DNA from: Propionibacteriaceae bacterium
Lineage (GTDB): Bacteria > Actinomycetota > Actinomycetes > Propionibacteriales > Propionibacteriaceae
Direction: 5' to 3'
NCBI GenBank assembly: GCA_030532825.1
Contig: JAUNKK010000020.1
Location: 1-35,707, forward strand
DNA length: 35,707 nt
Made by a program: the position numbers and the translations under genes. Under the pieces are notes generated by a model, which saw nothing but the letters and a program-made list of their open reading frames with translations, was not told where the DNA came from and ran no database searches. Shown piece by piece: positions 24,398-32,846 of the stretch; within the stretch, counting starts at the first letter, position 1, and each line of letters begins with the position of its first letter.

Positions 24398-25129
24398 TTA
24401 GAACCCGAAGACCTGGGTCCAGTACACACCCTGGGCCGAGTCGGCCGTTCCCAGCCCCATGGTGGTGAGGCTGCAGTTCAGGATGTTGGCGCGGTGGCCG
24501 TCGCTGTTCATCCAGCCGGTGACCACAGCCTGCGCGTCGGGATAGCCCATCGCGATGTTCTCCGCCCCGGGAGAGGGGTAGCCCGCGGCCTCCATGCGCT
24601 GGAATGGGTTGCGGCCGTCCTGGGACGAGTGCGAGAAGTAGTTGTTAGCCGCCATGTCCTGCGAGTGCGCAGCGGCGGCCTGGCTCAGCCGCGCGTCGAG
24701 GGTGAGCGGGGAACATCCGGCGCTGGTGCGGTGCTGGTTGACCAGGGTCAGCACTTGCGTTGCCTCATCCGTGGCTGCCTCGGAGGTGGCGGACTCCGAC
24801 GAGGTCGGTTCCGGCGTGGCCGCCGACGGCGTGGGGGTGTCGCTTTCGGTCGCGGTCGGCGACGGGGTAGACGTCGGCTCGGCGGGCGCGGTGGTGATCT
24901 CCGACGGCTCCGGCGTCGGCTCTTCCGTGGGGGTCGGTTCGGGTGTTGGTTCCTCTGTTGGGATGGGGCTCTCGCTCGGGGTAAGAGTCGGCTCCACAAA
25001 CGCCGCGGGCGAGGTTGAGATCACCGGCGATGGCGGGGGAACCGCGTCGTCGGTCGTGCCGTTCCAGCATCCTGTCACTCCGAGGGACACAGCGGCGATC
25101 GCCAGGCCCCGTTGCATGATCTTTCGCAT
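24398..25129 (-). CDS. CAP/SCP-domain lipoprotein with Pro/Thr/Glu-rich linker
   Basis: This 243-residue protein has a short signal peptide ending in the lipobox VTGC (Cys about residue 21). About 90 residues of Pro/Thr/Ser/Glu-rich linker follow, with PTEEPTPEP repeated; this spacer type carries domains through the cell wall. Then comes a CAP domain (about 125-243): LVNQHRTSAGCSPL, AAAHSQDMAANNYFSH, GAENIAMG and SDGHRANILN. The two His of the CAP cavity are present (FSH and GHR). Bacterial CAP (YkwD-like) proteins are secreted; their biochemical role is mostly unknown. An ATG 4 codons earlier is in frame, but GGGAG sits 5 bases before the ATG at 25129. Confidence 0.85.
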   Translation of the reverse strand: MRKIMQRGLAIAAVSLGVTGCWNGTTDDAVPPPSPVISTSPAAFVEPTLTPSESPIPTEEPTPEPTPTEEPTPEPSEITTAPAEPTSTPSPTATESDTPTPSAATPEPTSSESATSEAATDEATQVLTLVNQHRTSAGCSPLTLDARLSQAAAAHSQDMAANNYFSHSSQDGRNPFQRMEAAGYPSPGAENIAMGYPDAQAVVTGWMNSDGHRANILNCSLTTMGLGTADSAQGVYWTQVFGF

Positions 25130-25153
25130 TTCAACTCCCATCTGTCCCGAGCC

Positions 25154-25182
25154 ATCCTAAGGAACCTGAGAATCCTCAGCAA
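25154..25182 (-). promoter_or_regulatory. Predicted promoter of the CAP lipoprotein gene
   Basis: On the minus strand, TTGCTG (25182-25177) and TAGGAT (25159-25154) are 17 bases apart. A small inverted repeat, CTGAG-GATT-CTCAG, overlaps the -35 box and spacer and could bind a regulator. The start point would be near 25147, giving an 18-base leader. Confidence 0.5.
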
Positions 25183-25415
25183 GCTCTTATAGGGATCTGA
25201 CAAGGCATGGAGCTTTCGATAATGTCGGCTATTCGGCCAGGGCGCCTTGCCAGCATCGATTAATTCTGAAAGCTGTGAATCTCGGGAGTCGGCGATTCGG
25301 GTTTTCAGGGTTTGACAAGGGGTAATGCTATGTATCGCCGCGACCTTCGTGGTTGCTAATCGTCATGGAAATCTGAGTATTCCTCAGCTTTGACGAGTTG
25401 GCTGTGGCAACAGAA
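25183..25415. other. Intergenic stretch between CAP and SDR genes
   Basis: No coding frame with a recognisable product is seen. A TTGACA at 25313-25318 has no -10 box at the right spacing. It is less GC-rich than its neighbours to the eye. Confidence 0.4.
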
Positions 25416-25447
25416 AGTGCCATGCCAACTGCCGTCGGCATGGCACT
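25416..25447 (-). terminator. Terminator downstream of the SDR gene
   Basis: AGTGCCATGCC (25416-25426) and GGCATGGCACT (25437-25447) are perfect 11-bp arms with a 10-base loop. In the minus transcript, UUCUGUU follows. The stem begins about 20 bases past the SDR stop codon. Confidence 0.75.
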
Positions 25448-25467
25448 GGGATGGCCTCCAGGGCGGG

Positions 25468-26202
25468 TTAGGTCAAGGTGAGGCCCGTGTAGGCGGCCAG
25501 CGCGTCGGCCACGTCCTGCTGGAAGTCCCGGTCGCGGGTGGCGGGGTGGGGCTGCCTCTGCGTCATGTGCTGCCAGAAGTTGCCGCTGGCTAGGGCCCTC
25601 GGGTCGTCGCTCGTTGCCAGCCAGACCTGGGTGGCGCGGCCGTCCTTGAGGTCCCCCGTCGCCTCGGCGCCGCCCATGCGGGTGGGCATCCAGCCGGGAC
25701 ACACAGCATTTGTCACCACCTCCGGCCACAGCTGGGCCACGTGGAAAGCCAGCGCCGTCACCAACAGCTTGCTGTCGGAATAGGTGCGGGTGGCGCGTGT
25801 GCCGGACCAGTCGATGCCGTCTAGGTCCGCCCGTCCGTCCAGGTGCATTTGGCTGCTGATGTAGATCAGCCGGGCAGGTCGGTCAATGAGCGCGGTCAGC
25901 AGATAAGGTGCGACAACGTTGACCGGCAGTAGCGCCTCGGGAGTGTGGGCGACTCCGGCGTTGTGGATGATCGCGTCCATGCGCCCCAGGCGATTAACGG
26001 CTTCCGCGACTGCCCGAGTCTCGTCGAGGCGCGTGAGATCGCCGACGACGAGGTCAGCCCGGCGGGCGATCAGGTCGTCTAAGACGGTGGCCCGTTCCGC
26101 GTTCCGTGCATGGAGAACGACGCTGTGCCCGCTGTCCAGTAGCTCTTCGGCCGCGCCGCGCCCCAGGCCGTCGGTGGATCCGGTGATGAAAATTCGAGCC
26201 AT
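25468..26202 (-). CDS. Short-chain dehydrogenase/reductase
   Basis: This 244-residue classical SDR has the NAD(P)-binding GSTDGLG (8-14), the structural HNAGVA (80-85), the catalytic Ser in YISSQ (114-118) and YSDSK with Tyr141 and Lys145. The substrate-loop motif CPGWMPTRMGG follows. An Arg at position 34, after the second strand (HARN), suggests NADPH preference. The substrate is unknown. The start at 26202 has AAGGAG 6 bases upstream, while an in-frame upstream Met does not. It is a single gene, divergent from 26290, with its own terminator. Confidence 0.9.
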   Translation of the reverse strand: MARIFITGSTDGLGRGAAEELLDSGHSVVLHARNAERATVLDDLIARRADLVVGDLTRLDETRAVAEAVNRLGRMDAIIHNAGVAHTPEALLPVNVVAPYLLTALIDRPARLIYISSQMHLDGRADLDGIDWSGTRATRTYSDSKLLVTALAFHVAQLWPEVVTNAVCPGWMPTRMGGAEATGDLKDGRATQVWLATSDDPRALASGNFWQHMTQRQPHPATRDRDFQQDVADALAAYTGLTLT

Positions 26203-26289
26203 CGTTGACTCCTTCCTTGAATATGTGGCTCCAGGCAATCACATGGATCGATCACGGAAGACGACTCGGCCCCGTGGAAAGATTGAACT

Positions 26290-27606
26290 ATGGCCAACTC
26301 ACCATCCGTGGGGCCAAGCCCCAGACCGACCCCGTCGCCGCAAGGGTCCCCGGGTGCCGTCCCGCGGTCCGCGCAGCTCACCGAGCTGATGGCGCGGCCC
26401 GGTGCTGCCCCGGAGCCGGGCCCAACAACACCACGGAACGTGAAGCCCGCTCAGCCGCAGCCAGGGGCCCAGCCACTCGCGGCCCAGGACGATGGGCCGG
26501 CCACGGAGCTGATCCAGGAGTCAGCCACCGCAGGAGAGGATGAGGCCACCACCGAGCGCCTCCCCGAGCTCCCCCGCCAGCCTCAGCCGTCCATCACGGA
26601 ACGCTTCCCGGACCTGTACCGTCAGCCCACGTCGGCTGCCTCCTACCCGACCCCGACGCTACCGGAACCCGAGCCGGCGCCGTCCCCCGGATATCCGCCG
26701 CCCAGTGCATCGCAGTCCCAGGGCTACGCGCCAGCACCCCCGCAGGGTTATAGCCCACAACCACCAGGCTACGGCCCGCCTCAGCCGGGCTATGGGCCAT
26801 CACAGCCCCAGGGCTACGCCCCGATCCCGCCCCAAGGTTATGGCCCGCAGCCGGGCTACGGCCCCTACGATCCGGCTTACGGCTACGCGCCCCAGGGCCA
26901 GCCGCCGTACGGTTACGCCCCCCAGGCCGCCCCGTCGCCAGCGGCCGAGCCCCAGCCCGCTGACGAGCCTAGGCCGAAGTCCGGAGCTACGGCCTTCTGG
27001 GGCATCATCGCGTGGCGGCTTGTCCTGGCGGTGTTGGCGGCGATCCCGCTGTTCTCCCTGCTGGAAGTGGCCTCCCGGCCGTGGGAGTTGCTCAACCAGC
27101 TGTTGTACTTCACCCTGCTGACGGACATCGTGATCCTCCTCGTCAACGGCTACGGCGTCATCCGGCCGCTGCTGCTGTTCTGGGCGGCCCCGCACCTGCG
27201 CACCGAGGGGCGCACCGCCTGGGCCCGCGGCCTGGCCACGACGATGGGGGTGTTCACCGCCGTGATCTACGCCACCATGCTGGGCGGCGACTACTCCGGT
27301 GTCTCCGTCATTCCGCATCTCATCTTGCCCGTCGCCATGGTGATTGATTGGCTGTTCATCGGCCGCGCCCAGGGCAACAATGGGCTCTCGGCCCCCATCA
27401 CCTGGGTGCTGCTGCTGGCGCCTTACGTGGGCATCTACTACTGGGATGCGACGGTGGATCGCCCCATGTACTCGTTCCTGAACCCCAGCAAGGACGACTT
27501 CTGGCCTCTCATGGGTGCAATGGTCGGCAGCTACGCGGTACTGGCCGTCGTCGTGTGGCTGCTGGGACGGCTTTCCAGCTGGATCCGCCACACCGCCCAG
27601 GGCTAA
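26290..27606 (+). CDS. Pr6Pr-type six-TM membrane protein with Pro/Gly/Tyr-rich N-terminus
   Basis: This 438-residue protein falls in two halves. Residues 1 to about 232 are a low-complexity cytosolic tail rich in Pro, Gln, Gly and Tyr, with GYGP, PQGY and PGYGP units. The rest has six hydrophobic segments (about 240-258, 274-292, 314-332, 340-356, 372-388 and 412-430) and motifs LLYFTLLTDIVILLVNG and HLILPVAMVIDW, as in the Pr6Pr family, whose function is not known. Pro/Tyr-rich tails of actinobacterial membrane proteins often take part in protein assemblies at the envelope, but nothing here shows the partner. There is only a weak GGAAAGA ahead of the ATG. Confidence 0.75.
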   Translation: MANSPSVGPSPRPTPSPQGSPGAVPRSAQLTELMARPGAAPEPGPTTPRNVKPAQPQPGAQPLAAQDDGPATELIQESATAGEDEATTERLPELPRQPQPSITERFPDLYRQPTSAASYPTPTLPEPEPAPSPGYPPPSASQSQGYAPAPPQGYSPQPPGYGPPQPGYGPSQPQGYAPIPPQGYGPQPGYGPYDPAYGYAPQGQPPYGYAPQAAPSPAAEPQPADEPRPKSGATAFWGIIAWRLVLAVLAAIPLFSLLEVASRPWELLNQLLYFTLLTDIVILLVNGYGVIRPLLLFWAAPHLRTEGRTAWARGLATTMGVFTAVIYATMLGGDYSGVSVIPHLILPVAMVIDWLFIGRAQGNNGLSAPITWVLLLAPYVGIYYWDATVDRPMYSFLNPSKDDFWPLMGAMVGSYAVLAVVVWLLGRLSSWIRHTAQG

Positions 27607-27659
27607 GTGTCAACCGTGGTGGACTGTTTCGCCTCCTGATCCCGGCTGGGATGGGGAGC

Positions 27660-28613
27660 ATGGAAACACTCATCCGCACCACGCAACTCACCAAACGCTA
27701 CGGCGAGCACACGGTCGTCGACCACGTCGACCTTGAGGTTCAGGAGGGCCGCGTCTACGGCTTCCTCGGCCCCAACGGGGCGGGGAAATCAACCACGTTC
27801 AAGTTGCTCCTCGGCCTGACCCACCCCACCGCGGGCAGCATCGAGATTCTCGGCCATGATCTCTCGCGCGCGAAGGCAGCCGTCCTGCCCCACATCGGCT
27901 CCCTCATCGAGGGGCCCGCGTTCGTGCCGCGTCTCACCGGATACGAGAACATCGCCCTGGTCGCCGACTATCTCAACGCCCCCACCGCCAACATCGGCTG
28001 GGCGCTTGAGACGGTGGGCCTCACCGACGCCGCCAGACGCCGCGCTGGGCAGTATTCGCTGGGCATGAAACAGCGCCTCGGCATCGCCATCGCGCTCGTC
28101 GGCGCGCCCCGCCTGCTGTTCCTCGACGAACCCACCAACGGGCTCGACCCGGCCGGTGTCGTTGAGATCCGCAACCTCATCGTGCGGCTCGCCCGCGAGC
28201 ACGCCCTCACGGTGCTGGTCTCCAGCCATATTCTCAGCGAGATCGAGCACATGGCAGACGACGTCGGCATCATCCAGGATGGAACACTGCGCTACCAGGG
28301 GCCTTTGGCGCATCTCGGCGACGAGGGGCATATGGTTTTCCGCGTGTCGGACCCGCGGACGGCGGCCGCGACCCTGGCCCAGCTGGGCGTCCACACCCGG
28401 CTGGAAGACGACGAACTGTTTGCCAGCGCCCTGCCGGATCAGGTCGTCTCCCGCAGCGTGGTTGAACTGGCGCGTGCCGGCCACCACATCACCCGGGTTG
28501 AGCACCGTCGCCGTTCCTTGGAGCAGATCTTCCTGGCCCTCACCGACCCGGCCAACCCGGCCCCTACCCATGGTCCGGCAGAGGTTAGCCGTGAGGCGGT
28601 GATGGTTCGATGA
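27660..28613 (+). CDS. ABC transporter ATPase, BcrA/lantibiotic-export type
   Basis: This 317-residue ATPase has Walker A GPNGAGKST (37-45), signature YSLGMKQR (132-139) and Walker B LLFLDEP (152-158). A C-terminal extension (about 220-317) is usual in BcrA/NatA-like drug exporters. GGGGAGC sits just before the ATG at 27660; an ATG 9 bases earlier in the same frame is possible. It begins an operon in which each gene overlaps or touches the next: ATPase, two permeases, kinase, regulator. That set is typical of systems that sense and expel peptide antibiotics. It resembles the 1007-1897 ATPase in signature and architecture but is not near-identical. Confidence 0.88.
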   Translation: METLIRTTQLTKRYGEHTVVDHVDLEVQEGRVYGFLGPNGAGKSTTFKLLLGLTHPTAGSIEILGHDLSRAKAAVLPHIGSLIEGPAFVPRLTGYENIALVADYLNAPTANIGWALETVGLTDAARRRAGQYSLGMKQRLGIAIALVGAPRLLFLDEPTNGLDPAGVVEIRNLIVRLAREHALTVLVSSHILSEIEHMADDVGIIQDGTLRYQGPLAHLGDEGHMVFRVSDPRTAAATLAQLGVHTRLEDDELFASALPDQVVSRSVVELARAGHHITRVEHRRRSLEQIFLALTDPANPAPTHGPAEVSREAVMVR

Positions 28614-29383
28614 CTGCTGTCGCCTTACCGTTCCGGCTGGAGTTGCGTAAGCAGCGCCGCGGCCGCCTCGTCAGCTACACCGTCCTCATCTTCGGGCTCT
28701 GGGCCATGTGGACGGCCGGGCTCGTCAGCCATCGCGCCGGTAACGGCGGCAGCTTCGCTGGCCTTGAGTTCGCGTTCCTCGATGTGATGGGCATGGCGGA
28801 GCTGTTCTCCCCGATCTTTATCGCGGTCGCCGCGGCGCAGCTCGTCGCTGTCGACCACCAGGAACGCATCGGGCAGGTCTTCGACGCGCTGGGCCAGCCA
28901 CGCTGGCTGCGCTTCGTGGCCAAGCTTGTCATCCTCAACCTGTTGTCGGCCGCCGGGAGTCTGCTGCTCGTGGGTGTCAGCCTCGGCGTCGGTCGCGCCA
29001 ATGGCATGTCTGCTGGGCCGGAGCTGGCGGCCGTCGCGACCCGCGGCATGCTCGTGCTGCTGCTGGCCGCGGTGCCGGTTGCTGCCGTGCAGCTGGCGCT
29101 CGCGATGCGCTTCCCCGAACGTCCCGTCACCCTCATCGTCGGGGTTGTCGGCGCGTTCGTCGCCTCCAGCCTCAGCCCGCTGCGAATTGCCGAAGTCGGC
29201 TGGCTCCTCCCCTGGGGCATCCTCGTCGGTGCCTCTCCGGTGGAGCGCTCCTACCGATTCGCCGACAGGCTCCAGCTGCTGACCGGTACTACCGCTTCCG
29301 ACACCGCGTTGCTCGTCGTCCTCGCCGCGGCCTGGACAGCGGCCGCCATCTGGTACACCACCCGCACCCGGGAGCTCTCATGA
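28610..29383 (+). CDS. ABC-2 type permease, first of two
   Basis: This 257-residue protein has about six hydrophobic segments and begins with a basic, amphipathic stretch (FRLELRKQRRGRLVSYTV), the common opening of ABC-2 permeases. Its ATG overlaps the ATPase stop by 4 bases (ATGA), so expression is coupled. GMAELFSPIFIAVAAAQL and DHQERIGQVFDALG are the intracellular-loop region seen in LanE/LanG-type permeases. It should pair with the next protein to form a heterodimeric channel. Confidence 0.85.
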   Translation: MTAVALPFRLELRKQRRGRLVSYTVLIFGLWAMWTAGLVSHRAGNGGSFAGLEFAFLDVMGMAELFSPIFIAVAAAQLVAVDHQERIGQVFDALGQPRWLRFVAKLVILNLLSAAGSLLLVGVSLGVGRANGMSAGPELAAVATRGMLVLLLAAVPVAAVQLALAMRFPERPVTLIVGVVGAFVASSLSPLRIAEVGWLLPWGILVGASPVERSYRFADRLQLLTGTTASDTALLVVLAAAWTAAAIWYTTRTRELS

Positions 29384-30165
29384 CCCAGGCAACCGTCATC
29401 CGTCCCCGCGCTCTCACGTTGCGCGCCCTCCGCTGGGAACAGCGCCAGACCTCCCTGCTGCCGGTGATCGCCGTCGCTCTCTTCGTCGGTGGCCTCGGTG
29501 CCCTGATCGCCGCCTGGAGCTACCACCGCTACGAGGGTGCTTTTGCCGCCCAGGACCTCACCTGGGAGGTGGTCCTCCTAGACGGGGCTCAGCTACCGTG
29601 CACGCTGTTCCTCCCGGCTGGGCTCGCGGTGTTCGCCGCCGTCGACGCCGCCAGCGCCCAGCGGGCCCGCCGCTGGCAGCGCGCCCGGTCCCTCGACCGC
29701 GCCGGGGTGCTGCTGCGCGCCCAGTTCCTGCGGAACCTGCAACGCGCCGCCGTGACGGTGACCGTGCTGGTCGTCGCGCTCGCAGCCAGCGCGGTATTCC
29801 TTGGGTTTGGTCGGGGACTCCTCGACGGCGGGCTCAGCATCCTGCTGGGCCGCGGCCTGGCCGCCGTGTTCTGCTGCTGGTGCGTTCAGAATGTCATCAC
29901 GACGGCGGGGCTGTGGGTTCGGGAGTTCGCCGGGCTTGCCGCGCTGGGTCTGTTCGGGGCGATCCTCGGCCTCGCATCCAAGCTCGTCCTGCCGACTGCC
30001 GGATGGGCTGTGCCATTCGCCACGCCCGCCGGCGCCATGGTGACCGCGTCGATTCAGGACCTCATCTCGCCGGTGAACATGACAGGCTGGGCTCTGGTCG
30101 GCCTGGCTTGGACGGCCGTGAGCTATGTCGTCGCCCGGCGGCGTGCCGCGCGAATGGAGGTGTGA
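29380..30165 (+). CDS. ABC-2 type permease, second of two
   Basis: This 261-residue protein has about six hydrophobic segments and a basic start (LRALRWEQRQTSLLPVIAV). It is coupled to the first permease by an ATGA overlap, and one base separates its stop from the kinase ATG. It is equal in size to its partner but clearly different in sequence. Having two unequal permeases matches LanFEG-like exporters. Confidence 0.85.
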   Translation: MTQATVIRPRALTLRALRWEQRQTSLLPVIAVALFVGGLGALIAAWSYHRYEGAFAAQDLTWEVVLLDGAQLPCTLFLPAGLAVFAAVDAASAQRARRWQRARSLDRAGVLLRAQFLRNLQRAAVTVTVLVVALAASAVFLGFGRGLLDGGLSILLGRGLAAVFCCWCVQNVITTAGLWVREFAGLAALGLFGAILGLASKLVLPTAGWAVPFATPAGAMVTASIQDLISPVNMTGWALVGLAWTAVSYVVARRRAARMEV

Positions 30166-30166
30166 C

Positions 30167-31309
30167 ATGACCGCTGGTATTCGGGTCCGGCGCACCCCCT
30201 TCGAGGCCCGCATTGAGGCTTGGGAGGCGCGCCCGCAGCTGGTGGACTGGTTCTGGACGGGGATAGCGGCTGTGTATCTGGTGGTCGGGTTGTGGCGGAA
30301 CCAGGGCTACGCCGCCCAACCCGGAAACCTCGCCTGGTCGGTGCCGTGCGCCGTGGGGGGTGTCGTCGCGGTCGCGCTGCGCCGTCGTTTTCCGATCGCC
30401 ACTGTCGTCGCGGCCGTGGTGGCGATGCTCGTTGAAGCGGCCTTGGGCGGCACCCCCTTCCTGGGAGTACCGGTCCTGTTCCTGCAGTACGCCGTCGCTC
30501 GCTCCGCGCCGCCGGCCCGGGCCGTGGCTGCGACGACGGTGCTGGGCGTCGCGGTCGTGGGCCAGGCGGTGCTCGTGACGCGGGCGGGCGAATTCACCTG
30601 GTCCTCCTACGCTGCCCCGGGGCTGTTGGGTTTGGTGGTGAGCGCCCTCATGGGCCTGCTTGTTCGATGGCGGTTGGAACAGCTTAAGAGCCGCGACCGC
30701 GAAGCCCAGGCAGCTGCCGTCGAGCGGCAGGCGCAGGCACGCATGGCCATTGCCACCGACCTCCACGACACCGTCGGGCACGCCCTCACCGCCGTCGTCA
30801 GCCTCGCCCGCGGGGCCCTCTCCACCCTCGACGGCGACCCGGCCGCGGCCCGGGAGGCGCTGACAATGCTGGAGGAGACCGCGCAGCTAGGCCTAGACCG
30901 AACTCGCGGGGTCGTCGCCCGGCTCAACAGCGAGGCCCCCATCCCCGACGGCGAAACCCTTGAGGCGCTGGTGCAGCGGGTGCGGGTTGCCGGCCGTGAC
31001 GTTCGGGTGATCGCCGGGGCGGGGGCCGGGGCCGCGCATCCGCTGGTCGTGCCGGTGGTGCGGGAAGCCCTCACCAACGCCCTGCGCTACGGCAGCGAGT
31101 CCCCGATCGTCGTCGACGTCACCCCCGCGGGTGGCGGCGTGGAGGTGCGGGTCACCAGCGGGCTGGCAGATCCCGTCGCGCCGGTCGGCTCCGGGCGCGG
31201 CCTGGCGGACCTGCGCCGCCGCGTCACCGAGGCCGAAGGCCAGTTCACAGCAGGCCCAGACGGCGATACGTGGTCGGTGATCGCGACCCTGCCAGAGGAG
31301 TCGCGATGA
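30167..31309 (+). CDS. Histidine kinase of the NarL/DesK class
   Basis: In this 380-residue protein, about five hydrophobic segments occupy residues 30-168 without a large extracellular loop, as in intramembrane-sensing kinases. The HisKA_3 dimer domain has the phospho-acceptor His200 in DLHDTVGH. The ATPase domain has the N-box REALTNALRYG and the G-box GRGLADLRRRV. The start at 30167 has GGAGG 7 bases upstream; an earlier in-frame ATG lies inside the permease gene and is unlikely. The stop overlaps the regulator start (ATGA). Kinases without a sensor loop, beside ABC exporters, often sense the drug through the transporter. That is an inference here. Confidence 0.9.
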   Translation: MTAGIRVRRTPFEARIEAWEARPQLVDWFWTGIAAVYLVVGLWRNQGYAAQPGNLAWSVPCAVGGVVAVALRRRFPIATVVAAVVAMLVEAALGGTPFLGVPVLFLQYAVARSAPPARAVAATTVLGVAVVGQAVLVTRAGEFTWSSYAAPGLLGLVVSALMGLLVRWRLEQLKSRDREAQAAAVERQAQARMAIATDLHDTVGHALTAVVSLARGALSTLDGDPAAAREALTMLEETAQLGLDRTRGVVARLNSEAPIPDGETLEALVQRVRVAGRDVRVIAGAGAGAAHPLVVPVVREALTNALRYGSESPIVVDVTPAGGGVEVRVTSGLADPVAPVGSGRGLADLRRRVTEAEGQFTAGPDGDTWSVIATLPEESR

Positions 31310-31974
31310 CCCGGGTATTCATCGTCGACGATCAGCCGGCTATCCGCCTGGGGCTGAAACTTCAGCTGCGCGGTATCCCCGGCCTGGAGGTGGTCGGGGT
31401 GGCGGGCGACGGCCGGGAAGCCCTCGACCTGATCCGCGACGGCGGGGCCGACCCGGAGGTCGTGCTCATGGATGTGCGGATGCCGCGCCTCGACGGCATC
31501 GCCGCCACCGCCCAGCTCACCGCGGCCCGCCCGGAGGTGCGGGTGTTGATCCTCACCACCTTCGACGAGGACGAGGCCGCCTTCGCCGCGCTCGACGCCG
31601 GCGCCTCCGGGTTTCTCCTCAAGGATGCGACGACGACGCAACTCGCCGACGCCATCGCCGCTGTCGCGAACGGCGACGCGGTGCTGTCTCCGCGCATTAC
31701 CCGCGAGTTGCTGGCCCGCGCCAGCCTGGCGGTTCCGCGGCCCCGCCAGGATGACCGGCGGGCCGCCGCCCGCGCCGTCGTCGCCCGCCTGAGTGACCGG
31801 GAACGGGAGGTCTTGGCGGCCATCGGCCGGGGCCTGACGAACGCGGAGATCGCGGAAACCCAGTACCTGGCGCCGTCCAGCGTCAAAACCTATGTGAGTC
31901 GCCTGCTGACGAAACTGGACCGGCGGGATCGCGTCGGCCTAGTGATCCTCGCGCATGATGCGGACCTGCGCTGA
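31306..31974 (+). CDS. NarL/FixJ-family response regulator
   Basis: This 222-residue regulator has a receiver domain (1 to about 120) with the acidic pair Asp8-Asp9, phospho-acceptor Asp56 in LMDVRMP, the switch Thr in LILTTFDED and the Lys in FLLKDAT. A LuxR-type helix-turn-helix (about 155-215) follows: LSDREREVLAAIGRGLTNAE and SSVKTYVSRLLTKL. Its ATG overlaps the kinase stop. It should control its own operon and perhaps other cell-envelope genes. No clear palindromic operator was found in the 50 bases before 27660. Confidence 0.92.
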   Translation: MTRVFIVDDQPAIRLGLKLQLRGIPGLEVVGVAGDGREALDLIRDGGADPEVVLMDVRMPRLDGIAATAQLTAARPEVRVLILTTFDEDEAAFAALDAGASGFLLKDATTTQLADAIAAVANGDAVLSPRITRELLARASLAVPRPRQDDRRAAARAVVARLSDREREVLAAIGRGLTNAEIAETQYLAPSSVKTYVSRLLTKLDRRDRVGLVILAHDADLR

Positions 31975-32095
31975 CAGCTTCGCGGGCGACCTGCCCAAAC
32001 CGGCTGTGACTTGGGGCTGGTCCCCGTTTTCTTTTCGCTCGCCGACCGCGGGTGAAGGTTGCCCGGGGAGGCTGTGGCAGGGTAAACACTTGCGT

Positions 32096-32827
32096 ATGAC
32101 AGCGATCTGGGCTCATCGCGGAGCATCGGCCTACGCACCCGAAAACACCATCCCGGCCTTCAAGCAGGCTCTTCAGATGGGCGCCGATGGGATTGAGTTC
32201 GACGTGCAGCGCACCGTCGACGGGCATCTCGTGGTGATTCACGACGAGACCATCAACCGCACCTCCAACGGTTTCGGCAAGGTCGCTGACCTCACCCTCG
32301 AACAGCTGCGCCTGTGCAATTTCATCAACGGCTTCGTCGGTTACAGCAAGGTGCAGATCCCCACGCTGCGCGAGGTACTGGAACTGCTGCAGCCCACCGG
32401 CGTGGCTATCAACATCGAACTCAAGAACACCATCGAGCTGTATCCCGGCATGGAGAACGACGCCCTGCACCTGGTGCAGGAGGCGGGGCTGCTGGACCGG
32501 GTGGTGTTCTCGTCCTTCAACCACTTCTCCCTAGCCAACCTGCGACACGACGTGCCCCCGAAACATCTGGCGCTGCTGTACTCGGATGGACTCTACGATC
32601 CCTGGAAATACGCCAGTTTTTTCGGCGCTGGTTACCTGCACCCCAACTACTACGCCCTCCAGCAGCCCAACTACATGTGGCTATGTCACGAGGCCGGCAT
32701 CGGCGTCAACGCCTGGACAGTGGACAAGGACGACGACATCCGCCGCCTGGCTGCCCTCGGGGTCGATGCCCTCATCACCAACTTCCCGGACCGGGCTCGT
32801 CGCGCCCTTGAGTGGCCTCACGCCTGA
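32096..32827 (+). CDS. Glycerophosphodiester phosphodiesterase
   Basis: This 243-residue GDPD domain is complete on its own: AHRGAS with catalytic His7 and Arg8, GIEFDVQ with metal-binding Glu34 and Asp36, and the second catalytic His49 in VIHDETINRTSNG. INIELKN carries the later conserved Glu, and the C-terminus has NAWTVD and ITNFPD. It hydrolyses glycerophosphodiesters to glycerol 3-phosphate and an alcohol, in lipid turnover or phosphate scavenging. No signal peptide is seen, so it should be cytosolic (UgpQ-like). The frame is open from 31955, inside the regulator gene, but homology begins at the ATG at 32096. Confidence 0.92.
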   Translation: MTAIWAHRGASAYAPENTIPAFKQALQMGADGIEFDVQRTVDGHLVVIHDETINRTSNGFGKVADLTLEQLRLCNFINGFVGYSKVQIPTLREVLELLQPTGVAINIELKNTIELYPGMENDALHLVQEAGLLDRVVFSSFNHFSLANLRHDVPPKHLALLYSDGLYDPWKYASFFGAGYLHPNYYALQQPNYMWLCHEAGIGVNAWTVDKDDDIRRLAALGVDALITNFPDRARRALEWPHA

Positions 32828-32846
32828 CGGGCGCTACGTTTAGGCC

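Noticed and set aside
23444-25018. 524-residue plus-strand open frame
   Set aside because: It runs antisense across the binding-protein and CAP genes, both of which have clear motifs. Its composition (Gly/Arg-rich) is that of a shadow frame.
25313-25335. Promoter TTGACA ... TATGTA
   Set aside because: The spacing is only 11 bases and no plus-strand gene follows.
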